Assembly: GCF_031551385.1 (NCBI RefSeq)
Contig: NZ_JAVBNS010000198.1
Coordinates: 13,696 to 77,695 of the forward strand
Source: Anaerosporobacter sp031551385
GTDB lineage: Bacteria > Bacillota > Clostridia > Lachnospirales > Lachnospiraceae
Reading direction: 5' to 3'
DNA length: 64,000 nt
This document shows positions 17,433 to 25,282 of the stretch, one piece after another. The position numbers were made by a program, and so were the translations under genes. Each line of letters starts with the position of its first letter. The stretch's first letter is position 1. The notes beneath the pieces are model-generated. The model saw only the letters and a program-made list of their open reading frames with translations, made no database searches and was not told the origin of the DNA.

Positions 17433-19127
17433 TTAATTAACATACTTTAAAATCGTGCTCCAAACACTGCTCTTCTCAAGTCCAAGCTTCCAACTTGCAA
17501 TACCTGCAACGTCGTTGTTCATAATAACTTTAAGCTTTTCCTCTAAGGACTCTTCCTCTTCTAACCATATCTTATATGTTTTTCCGCCACTTTCATATTC
17601 CGCATAGTATTGTTTTGTCTCATCATCCCAAGTAGCTTCCGCTTGATTCTGGTCTAGAATGTTTTGTGCTTGTTGCATCGAGTATGCTTTCGCTGTTACG
17701 CCCTCTGCTGTCTCTTCCCATAATCTAGTATAGAAAGGGATTGCAATTATGTTTTTCTCGGCTGGAACTTCCTTAACGACATTCGTAACGGCATCTTCCA
17801 CAAAACCGATGGAAGCTACAGAACCACTTCCGTCCGAACTACTGATATGTTCATCATATGCCATAGTCACTACATAATCCACAAGTACACCCTGTTCTGC
17901 TCTATCATAATAAGAAGTATACGCACTTGGAACATAATTATCTACCGATAAAATTATACTATTATTACGGCATTTTACAGACATTTCACGTAGGAATTGA
18001 ATGAAGTCTGCACCTGCTGCCTGTGGAATTTTCTCAAAATCCAAATTTAAACCATCTAGGTTATATTTAATCGCCAACGCAATTAACTCATTCGATAACT
18101 TCTCTCTTCTGCTCGTATAGGCTAACAATTCTTTCATATCAATACCGTTTGTAAAATCATCGACCAATGCCCAAACTTCGACACCATAGTTATGTGCACG
18201 TCCTACATATGTTTCACTTGCTAAGGACTCCACATCACCTTCTACACTTGATACCTTGAACCATGTTGGTGATATTGTCGTTACTCCTTTTGTATTGCCA
18301 AGTAACTCTAGCACGTAACCATTTGCTGTTTGGTTTGTAACTTGATGAAATGTTAAGTTCACTTTATAATCCTTTAATATGCTTGTATACTCTGGGGCTT
18401 TAAAATCACTTTCTATAACTTCATAGTAGGCATTCTTTGCCATTGAATTCTTAACATATCCAATGATGCCATCCTCTGTCATAACTCTAGTGAATTTTCC
18501 ATCAATCTCACCATCATCAACAATAAGCTCTACATGGTCGCCCTTTTTCAATTGCTTCAATATAGGGCTCTTAGCTGTTGGTTCATTCCGAAGCTGTGTT
18601 GCTTCTTTTATATCCGCATATAGGAATTCCTCTCCCCATATATAAGAAACTACAATTCTGTTTGGATTCTCATATAATGTATATTCTATATCCGAAAATT
18701 CTTTCACATAATCAAGAGCAATGTATACTACTCCATCCTCCATCTTAGCTATTGGATAGTTCATGGATTTCTTACTTTTGTTTATATAATAGTCTTTGCT
18801 TCCCACTTCTGCTTTAATAATCTCAGTAGGAGTAGTGTATACTAATAGACTTTCATTATTATCCCAATAAAATCGTTTATTAAAATATGTCGTTACCGTA
18901 TCATAATCAACATAGATTTGTCCATCAATGATTTGTCCTCTTTGCTCATATATGCTATTTTGCAAAACAAGAACAACCTCTTCGTTATCTGTTGCCTTAT
19001 AATATTCATAAAGGTCCATAACCTCTTTGCTCGGAGCAAATTTGTTATATACCACAATCGCTGCTGTAATGACAATCCCCAAGAGTAAGATTATACTTAT
19101 TAGCGCTAATCTAATCTTCTGTTTCAT
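17433..19127 (-). CDS. membrane-anchored SH3b/GH18 family glycosidase-like protein
   Basis: A 564-residue surface protein. An uncleaved or signal-type hydrophobic segment at about 7-27 exports it. Residues about 55-165 resemble the copper-amine-oxidase-N-like stalk domain, about 170-235 form a bacterial SH3 domain (RNEPTAKSPILKQLKKGDHVEL), and about 255-564 a GH18 barrel. The GH18 catalytic motif is complete: DGLNLDFE at 358-365, with Glu365 as proton donor. Related proteins in Bacilli (YaaH/YdhD type) act on peptidoglycan, often in spores, so muramidase or N-acetylglucosaminidase action is likely, but the exact substrate is inferred. It is the last of a minus-strand series after the DUF6709-like gene. 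Confidence 0.85.
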   Translation of the reverse strand: MKQKIRLALISIILLLGIVITAAIVVYNKFAPSKEVMDLYEYYKATDNEEVVLVLQNSIYEQRGQIIDGQIYVDYDTVTTYFNKRFYWDNNESLLVYTTPTEIIKAEVGSKDYYINKSKKSMNYPIAKMEDGVVYIALDYVKEFSDIEYTLYENPNRIVVSYIWGEEFLYADIKEATQLRNEPTAKSPILKQLKKGDHVELIVDDGEIDGKFTRVMTEDGIIGYVKNSMAKNAYYEVIESDFKAPEYTSILKDYKVNLTFHQVTNQTANGYVLELLGNTKGVTTISPTWFKVSSVEGDVESLASETYVGRAHNYGVEVWALVDDFTNGIDMKELLAYTSRREKLSNELIALAIKYNLDGLNLDFEKIPQAAGADFIQFLREMSVKCRNNSIILSVDNYVPSAYTSYYDRAEQGVLVDYVVTMAYDEHISSSDGSGSVASIGFVEDAVTNVVKEVPAEKNIIAIPFYTRLWEETAEGVTAKAYSMQQAQNILDQNQAEATWDDETKQYYAEYESGGKTYKIWLEEEESLEEKLKVIMNNDVAGIASWKLGLEKSSVWSTILKYVN

Positions 19128-19289
19128 GCGTATTCCTCCATAATTTATTACGATACTTTAATTACGACAACAATGCCAATTTGAACCTCGTCATCCTACG
19201 TACGTTATCTACAATTATAGCAGTATTTTTATGTCATTTCTATGTTTTTCTCGCCGTTTATACTCATTATTCCTTAATAATTTATTAAG

Positions 19290-20237
19290 CTAATCCGAAT
19301 TCATAATAGTAAGTACTTCTACTACCTCTACTTCACTAAAACTTGGTATCTCAAATACCTTTTTATCCCCTTCATAAATCTGAAGAAAATCCTCATAACC
19401 AAGCTTAACAATTCCGTATACTTTCTTTACTTTTGATACTACTTCTACCTTTGATATTGACGTTCTCTTTCCTATATATATCTTACCATTAATAAATGCA
19501 ATCAAATAATTCTTCGTTATCTTCATATTGATGGAGTCAAATTCAAGACTGCTATCAACTTCCTCATTAATGCAATCTAATATGTTATCAACCTCACCAT
19601 AACGGGTAAGATCCATAACTTCTTTTCGTTTATATATATCCTTTAAGTTATTATATGAAACAATGCAATAAGCAAGACATAGTAAAACAACGCAGATAAG
19701 CGCCACCCATATTATATACATTCTTGTCATATCAGAATTGGCTTCATCCAGAACTATTGTTGATATAACTCCAGTATCAATCCATTCCTCCGTAGTCATT
19801 TTATAATCTTCGGCCACGATATTTAACAAATCTGCATCTGTATGCATGTGGGCTGTAAATGAATAGTTTGTTAGAAGCTCCTCTGGGCTATCAATATCTT
19901 CTCCTGATCGGCTCGCTGGTACAAACACAAAGAACTGTTCCTCTCCTATAAGAGTGGCATAACAATTGTAAAGAATCTTTCCGTTCTTATCTTCTTTATA
20001 ATACCCTGTAAACTCCAGTGATGCATCTGTTACTTTTACGTAACTAGCTCCCGCATCATATTCTTTCTCCAGATTTAATCCTTCTTTCCCCTCTATTACA
20101 TGAAATGGATTAGATAACTTACCTATGAAGATAATAGAGAATATAATTGCTAACAAAAACAGAACTACTCCAATTTCACCAATGAGTTTATTCCTGTTCT
20201 CCCTTTTTATCTGCTCTCGAATATCATATGTGTTCAT
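19290..20237 (-). CDS. two-pass membrane protein, DUF6709-like
   Basis: A 315-residue protein of unknown function with membrane segments at about 22-42 and 177-200. The outer part between them (about 45-170) contains the segment EGLNLEKEYDAGASYVKV, and a cytoplasmic C-terminal domain follows. I believe it belongs to the family DUF6709, common in Lachnospiraceae. I start it at ATG 20237 because AGGAG lies 5 bases before it; the longer frame from 20267 has no ribosome site. It lies between the SAF-domain gene and the GH18 gene in the same direction, but with gaps of 160-255 bases, so co-transcription is uncertain. Confidence 0.65.
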   Translation of the reverse strand: MNTYDIREQIKRENRNKLIGEIGVVLFLLAIIFSIIFIGKLSNPFHVIEGKEGLNLEKEYDAGASYVKVTDASLEFTGYYKEDKNGKILYNCYATLIGEEQFFVFVPASRSGEDIDSPEELLTNYSFTAHMHTDADLLNIVAEDYKMTTEEWIDTGVISTIVLDEANSDMTRMYIIWVALICVVLLCLAYCIVSYNNLKDIYKRKEVMDLTRYGEVDNILDCINEEVDSSLEFDSINMKITKNYLIAFINGKIYIGKRTSISKVEVVSKVKKVYGIVKLGYEDFLQIYEGDKKVFEIPSFSEVEVVEVLTIMNSD

Positions 20238-20492
20238 GATTACTCCTATCTGTATTAGGCAATACACCTTATATACGCATTAAGACTAATTTTGTTGTTT
20301 TAGCAAAACTCTAGTTCTGCTAAACAGATATAGTATATCATATAATCTAGCAAAAGTGTAACTATTTAGCTCTATAATGTATAGTTTGTATTTCACGGTA
20401 TATGAATATGGCATTAATCCATTAAGGTGCTTTAGGATAAAAAGGTTGCGTTGTGTGATATATCTATTCCTATCATATACCGTTACTTTTTA

Positions 20493-21287
20493 CTAATCTA
20501 CATACTTGGTATCAATATAGCTGTAATCCATCTCTTCCTGTTTTCCTATTCCCTCCTTTACATTTTGTGTAGTATTAACATCCCCTACACCTTGACTTGC
20601 GTACTCTTTAACTTGCATTGTAACTCGTTCCCTTGTACGATTTTCCATATGAGCAATCGCATTCTTTACTACATTGGGATTTTCTTGAATTAATGCAGAA
20701 ACAACATCATTTTCAGGATAAGTGACAACTGCTTCTTTCTGATTCTGTGATATATATTGTATTGCATAGATGTTTGCTTGTCCGCTAAAATATGCATCTA
20801 CAGCAGCACTTGATAACATTAATATCTCTTCTTCTGATACTTCTAGCCAAAGACTATTCTCAGTCTGCGCTACTTCATCATAACGAGAACATGCCAACAC
20901 ACGTTTTTTTGACAGAACAATATAATCAGAACCATTCGGAAATTGAATACGAACATCCACATAATCTCCACTACATAGCGCATCTGTTATCTCAATAAAA
21001 TGATAGACATGCTTTCGTAAATCGTCTGCTACGTTTTCTACTATTTCATATGGAAAATCCGTACTTAATTCATTATTACTTTCTAACATATCAGTCATAT
21101 TATTTTCCAACTGCATCATTTCCTCTACATATGGTATATTCCGTGACTCTTGGTTTTTAGAAATTGTTTTCTTATATAAGATACTTCCTCCTAAAATCCC
21201 TACACTTCCTATACCTAAACATGTAGCACAAATTATGATAGCTTTTCTCTTCGCTATCCTTCTTCTACCCTTTCTAATTACAGACAT
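20493..21287 (-). CDS. SAF-domain membrane protein, CpaB/RcpC-like
   Basis: A 264-residue protein with a very basic N-terminus, one membrane segment (about 17-38), and an extracytoplasmic part. In that part the segment SGDYVDVRIQFPNGSDYIVLSKKRVLA (about 106-132) matches the SAF domain of the Flp pilus assembly protein CpaB/RcpC. The C-terminal 70 residues are polar and unstructured. In Tad systems this protein is thought to help channel or wall passage of the pilus. It follows the TadZ-like gene (83-base gap), but none of the Tad motor, platform or pilin genes are nearby. Confidence 0.65.
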   Translation of the reverse strand: MSVIRKGRRRIAKRKAIIICATCLGIGSVGILGGSILYKKTISKNQESRNIPYVEEMMQLENNMTDMLESNNELSTDFPYEIVENVADDLRKHVYHFIEITDALCSGDYVDVRIQFPNGSDYIVLSKKRVLACSRYDEVAQTENSLWLEVSEEEILMLSSAAVDAYFSGQANIYAIQYISQNQKEAVVTYPENDVVSALIQENPNVVKNAIAHMENRTRERVTMQVKEYASQGVGDVNTTQNVKEGIGKQEEMDYSYIDTKYVD

Positions 21288-21370
21288 GAACCACTCCTCT
21301 CTATGCTAACTATTTCTAATGCTCAAACAGCATACATTTCCTGCTAATTCATCTTATTTGGCGTGTTTAT

Positions 21371-21976
21371 TTAGATAGAAAAACTTCTCCAAAATTGTAT
21401 TACTTCCTTTACCAAAACAAATGGATCATAGATGCAGGGAATTCCATATAGCTTTATAGCAAACTCTTTATTAAAATCTTTCATATCGTACTTCAAACCA
21501 AGCGTTGCAAGACAGAAATCCATCTTTACTCCAACAACCTCCTTTTGAAGAACAGCTTCATATCCTTCTCTTTTCCACTCACACAGACTTCCAATCAGAA
21601 AACGATAATTACATCTTGCATATTGATTTTTCCTTGCCTCTTCATATGTACCATAATCAACAAGCACATAATCGTATGGCATTGCTTGTAACTGTAACCA
21701 AGGCTCTTCGCCAGAACTTGGATAGTAATCAATTCCTCCCACACGAAAGTACTCTGCCTGCTCCGTAGTACTTGTTGTTCTCTTTATACTGGCAGCCCTT
21801 CTTATATAGGAGAAATGCATACTTTCATTTCCTTCTATTAGTGCAACACGGTAGTTACCGTAATATGTAAGATATGTTGCAAACGATATTGCTGCGTATG
21901 TAACACCGACTCCAGATAGTGTCCCTATCATAGCGATGGTAGTTTTATTTTGCTTTTGATTTTTTCTTACAAACAT
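21371..21976 (-). CDS. TadZ/MinD-like protein with degenerate P-loop
   Basis: A 201-residue protein with a ParA/MinD-type fold: beta-strand IAMIGTLSGVGVTYAAISFATYL at about 14-36, then VALIEGNES and YDYVLVDYGTYEEARKNQ. The P-loop has the form GTLSGVGVTY and lacks the conserved lysines of Walker A, so ATP hydrolysis is doubtful. In Tad loci of Clostridia such degenerate proteins (TadZ/CpaE type) place the pilus machine. Here it lies 15 bases downstream of the kinase fusion, whose C-terminal half is a paralogue, and upstream of the SAF gene. Confidence 0.65.
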   Translation of the reverse strand: MFVRKNQKQNKTTIAMIGTLSGVGVTYAAISFATYLTYYGNYRVALIEGNESMHFSYIRRAASIKRTTSTTEQAEYFRVGGIDYYPSSGEEPWLQLQAMPYDYVLVDYGTYEEARKNQYARCNYRFLIGSLCEWKREGYEAVLQKEVVGVKMDFCLATLGLKYDMKDFNKEFAIKLYGIPCIYDPFVLVKEVIQFWRSFSI

Positions 21977-21991
21977 TCTCCCTCCCTCTTA

Positions 21992-23356
21992 CTAATTTGA
22001 CTCCTGACAAACTATCTCCATCAAATCCATAAGCATTGTATGTAACAATTCCCATACTGACTTATCGCAACTATCAAGCAGAATATCTGATATATAGGGA
22101 ATTCGATAAACGAATCTGGCATGTATATTCATAAGAACATACTCATACTCTTTTAACGATGTAAGATTCAAAAGAAGCACTACTGGCTTGCCAATACTTT
22201 GTATCCTATCTTGCATTAGAGAAGACATTTCCCACGGCTTAGATGTCATTACAAGCAAGCATATGTCCGCCTGTGCAAACTCCTGTCTATTTTCCTCCGT
22301 TAAGATTCCATAGTCTACAATTACGGTATCATACTCTTTTGCAAATTCACTTGTCTGTTCCACCACACAAGGAAGAATCTGCAAATATTTTGATACATAA
22401 ATTCCATTCTCTAAATTAAAATTTCCTTTGCTATTAATAAGAGCTATACTATGCCCACTGCTATTATTCTCAATATACAAACTTCTTCCAGAGAATTGAT
22501 TCAAATACTTATTAAAAGCAAGTGCTATATGGGTAGTCCCTACTCTCGTTTGAACTCCTGCAACTGCAATAGTAAGAGATGTTATCGCCTTACAGTTATT
22601 GTTTCCTCTTTTTTGTATCTTACTTAATGCTGTTATAACTTGTTCGATACCTTGATATCGTAATTTGGGATTTTCTTTAATACATCGATTGATGATTTTC
22701 TTTAATTGCTTAGAACATCTTCCTTTTAAATCTACATTTTCAATATAGGAATCTTTGCTCACAAAAACAACGCCAGTTACCATAGAATACATAACCATAC
22801 CGATTCCATATATATCTGTCTTTTCACTCAAAACTCCCCCAGTATATTGCTCTGGAGCTGCATATCCAATCGTTCCTGCAACAACTTCTATCACTTTATC
22901 TTCGTTTTTGTATCTTGCAGATCCATAGTCGATTAGTGTAATTTCTTGGCCTGAAACAAGTATATTATCTGGTTTTAAATCAAGATAAAGAATGGGATTT
23001 TTTTGATTGTGTAGATATTGAATTACTTCACAAATTTGTAATGATAATTGAAGAATACGCTCCTCTGAGATAACCTCACCAGTTCGTATTAAAGATTTTA
23101 ACGATTTGCCATCACAGTACTCCATAATAAGATAAGTATTGCGTTCATCTTCCTCTATGTCATACATAGCAGGGATTCGACTATGATGTAATTGACTTAA
23201 AATAATAGATTCTTTCAAAGAATGTTGATTGATACTATCGCTTTTACTTCGACACTTAATTACTCGAAGTGAATGAAGAAAACGATGTTTTGCTAAAAAC
23301 ACAGTGCTTGTACCCCCAGTGCCTAGCTTTTTAATTACTTGATATTTTTCTAGCAA
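21992..23356 (-). CDS. Ser/Thr protein kinase fused to a TadZ/ParA-like domain
   Basis: A 454-residue fusion. Residues 1-250 are a Hanks-type kinase: Gly loop LGTGGTSTVF, ATP-anchoring Lys34 in RVIK, catalytic Asp126 in YLDLKPDN, Mg-binding Asp143 in DYG, and an APEQY segment. All catalytic residues are present, so activity is expected. Residues about 260-454 form a ParA/MinD-like domain with a deviant P-loop (AGVQTRVGTTHIA, 266-278, no lysine) and YDTVIVDYG. There is no membrane segment and there are no PASTA repeats, unlike PrkC. The domain pair and its neighbours suggest a cytoplasmic regulator of a pilus-like or positioning system. Confidence 0.8.
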   Translation of the reverse strand: MLEKYQVIKKLGTGGTSTVFLAKHRFLHSLRVIKCRSKSDSINQHSLKESIILSQLHHSRIPAMYDIEEDERNTYLIMEYCDGKSLKSLIRTGEVISEERILQLSLQICEVIQYLHNQKNPILYLDLKPDNILVSGQEITLIDYGSARYKNEDKVIEVVAGTIGYAAPEQYTGGVLSEKTDIYGIGMVMYSMVTGVVFVSKDSYIENVDLKGRCSKQLKKIINRCIKENPKLRYQGIEQVITALSKIQKRGNNNCKAITSLTIAVAGVQTRVGTTHIALAFNKYLNQFSGRSLYIENNSSGHSIALINSKGNFNLENGIYVSKYLQILPCVVEQTSEFAKEYDTVIVDYGILTEENRQEFAQADICLLVMTSKPWEMSSLMQDRIQSIGKPVVLLLNLTSLKEYEYVLMNIHARFVYRIPYISDILLDSCDKSVWELLHTMLMDLMEIVCQESN

Positions 23357-23725
23357 ACACTAATTTTATATTCTCCTTTCCTTGTTATCACAAATACTTT
23401 GTAAAATTATAACATCTCACTCCCTATTATAACTACTACGATTCAAATATGCAATTGTAATTTTATATTGTTTTTATACAAATTTTCTCTCATTTCTTTG
23501 GCTATATTTTACAAACACTATTCCTGTTTTTGTACTATTTCATCTGCTATCTATTGTACAAAATAGAAGTTTTTCCAATCATTTCGTATGCATTTTATGT
23601 TATTGACTTTATGGCATGTATGAATTATACTTTGTTTACAGATGAGTATATCTCTATTTAAACTAGTTATTATGGCACCTAACAACTATCTGAGTTTTCA
23701 GTAACATAGAAAAGGATGTGATTCT
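23357..23725. other. divergent intergenic region between the kinase operon and mecA
   Basis: No gene. The plus-strand part contains a good promoter for mecA (23603-23631). No clear hairpin is visible; the region is strongly AT-rich, and I could not pick a convincing kinase promoter. Confidence 0.5.
23603..23631 (+). promoter_or_regulatory. sigma-A promoter of mecA
   Basis: TTGACT and TATACT are separated by exactly 17 bases. Transcription would start about 90 bases before the mecA start codon. Confidence 0.8.
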
Positions 23726-24535
23726 ATGAAAATCGAAAAAATCAATGACAGCCAGATTCGATGTACTTTGAATAAAGATGACTTAATAGATCGTGAACTC
23801 AAAATTAGCGAGCTCGCATACGGAACCGAAAAAGCAAAAGAACTTTTTCGTGATATGATGCAACAAGCTTCTTGCGAATTTGGATTTGAAGCAGATGATA
23901 TTCCATTGATGATTGAAGCAATTCCAATCTCTAGTGAATGTCTCATCTTAGTTATTACTAAAGTGGAAGATCCCGACGAACTTGATACTAGGTTCTCTAA
24001 GTTTACTGCCGATACAGATGACAGTTCCGATGATATAGACTTAGACGATGCCCCTTATGCAGATGAGATTATTAATTGTTTTGATCAATTAAACCAATTG
24101 CTTGATGACACATTGAAAGATGATGATAAAGATACGGAAGACTTTATTCCTCTTCCAAAAGCAATCAAGTCACATACAGAAGAAACAGCTTCAGAAACTA
24201 CGGAAACTTCCAATGTTCAAAGTTCCGTTACAATTACTACGAATATGACCAAGGTATTCTCTTTTGACTGCCTTGACACTGTTATATCCGTATCTGGAAT
24301 CCTTGTTTCTATGTACAAAGGTCAAAACACCTTATATAAGAATCCATCTAACTCACGTTACTATCTATTAATTACAAAGTCAGAACACTCTCCAGAAGAG
24401 TTTAATAAAGTATGCAATATCCTAACAGAGTATGGTAAGTCAGAAAAAACAACCTATGCAACTGCTAATTACTATGCAGAGCATTTCGAACCGATTGTAA
24501 AAGAGAATGCAATACAGATCTTATCTGTTATGTAA
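23726..24535 (+). CDS. mecA: adaptor protein MecA
   Basis: A 269-residue adaptor that presents substrates to the ClpC/ClpP protease. The N-terminal substrate-binding domain (MKIEKINDSQIRCTL) is followed by an acidic linker (about 85-165, many Asp/Glu/Ser/Thr). The C-terminal ClpC-binding domain begins about 175 (TKVFSFDCLDTVISVS) and ends with YYAEHFEPIVKENAIQIL. This two-domain layout is diagnostic. It is slightly longer than Bacillus MecA because of the linker. It is monocistronic, with its own promoter and a terminator shared with the converging DUF1858 gene. Confidence 0.93.
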   Translation: MKIEKINDSQIRCTLNKDDLIDRELKISELAYGTEKAKELFRDMMQQASCEFGFEADDIPLMIEAIPISSECLILVITKVEDPDELDTRFSKFTADTDDSSDDIDLDDAPYADEIINCFDQLNQLLDDTLKDDDKDTEDFIPLPKAIKSHTEETASETTETSNVQSSVTITTNMTKVFSFDCLDTVISVSGILVSMYKGQNTLYKNPSNSRYYLLITKSEHSPEEFNKVCNILTEYGKSEKTTYATANYYAEHFEPIVKENAIQILSVM

Positions 24536-24568
24536 TATATATTTACAATAACATAGCGTTCAACAACC

Positions 24569-24619
24569 AAAAAAGGCTATCACAAAGAATCGTATTTTAT
24601 CTTTGTGATAGCCTTTTTT
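24569..24619. terminator. bidirectional terminator between mecA and the DUF1858 gene
   Basis: AAAAGGCTATCACAAAG pairs with CTTTGTGATAGCCTTTT; the A-run on one side and T-run on the other allow termination in both directions. Confidence 0.9.
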
Positions 24620-24636
24620 CTACTTAAACCTACTTA

Positions 24637-24840
24637 TTATTTGCTTTCTAAATAAGCGTTAAGATCTGCAACTAGCGCATCTCCATCTAAACCATGAACC
24701 ATAGCTGCTTCTCCGATTGATTCACCTTGAGCAGATGGACAACCGATACAGTGCATACCTGCATTTAATAATACAGAAACTGTTCCTTGATCTAATGCGA
24801 TAATATCTGCGATAATCATATCCTTAGTTACTTTAGCCAT
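24637..24840 (-). CDS. DUF1858 domain protein
   Basis: A 67-residue protein almost wholly made of the DUF1858 domain. It begins with a helix (VTKDMIIADIIALD) and has the CIGCPSAQGESI motif at about 31-42, with two cysteines spaced CxxC. Such small proteins are common in anaerobes and are thought to be redox or metal-related, but the function is not established. The gene stands alone, converging on mecA, and its AGGAGG ribosome site lies just before ATG 24840. Confidence 0.85.
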   Translation of the reverse strand: MAKVTKDMIIADIIALDQGTVSVLLNAGMHCIGCPSAQGESIGEAAMVHGLDGDALVADLNAYLESK

Positions 24841-25088
24841 AATATTGACCTCCTTGATTACGAATAAAATTTGCTTTAACTAGCATACTAAATCTGCATG
24901 CTCCAAAAACTTTATTTTCTACATTATTAACAAATCCCCTTTATTATATTCCATCATAGTTCCAAAGTCAAGCTAGTTACTGTTCACAAAAACGTTCACA
25001 GCAACGCAAGCTATGCTGTATCAGAAAATTTGTCGCCTTCTACTTACTTTTAAGCTATTTTTATGTACATCAAAAAAAACAAACAATA

Positions 25089-25106
25089 TCGATAAATATT
25101 TAACAA
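25089..25106 (+). promoter_or_regulatory. possible Rex operator at the pflB promoter
   Basis: TCGATAA-ATAT-TTAACAA matches the clostridial Rex consensus TTGTTAA-N4-TTAACAA in 12 of 14 defined positions, with a perfect right half. It lies 5 bases before the -35 box. Rex senses NADH/NAD+ and represses fermentation genes; binding here is inferred. Confidence 0.45.
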
Positions 25107-25111
25107 ACCAC

Positions 25112-25140
25112 TTGACGTGTATACAGTATTCATTTATAAT
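25112..25140 (+). promoter_or_regulatory. sigma-A promoter of pflB
   Basis: TTGACG and a perfect TATAAT are separated by 17 bases, consistent with a strongly expressed fermentation gene. Confidence 0.85.
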
Positions 25141-25282
25141 ACAGACAGAAACAAAGAACACAATCTATTCGGTTCATTCGCTGAGACATTCATAGCCAAA
25201 CTGACTATCAAGTAACTGAATAGTTGTATAAATTTGCCTAACAAATCATTTATTTATTGTTTTAAACAGGAGGATTATTATC

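Larger units (their letters stand above)
24841..25282. other. intergenic region upstream of pflB
   Basis: No gene. It holds a recurring motif GTTACTGTTCAC (24976 onward), a Rex-like operator (25089-25106), the pflB promoter (25112-25140) and a leader of about 135 bases. Confidence 0.6.
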
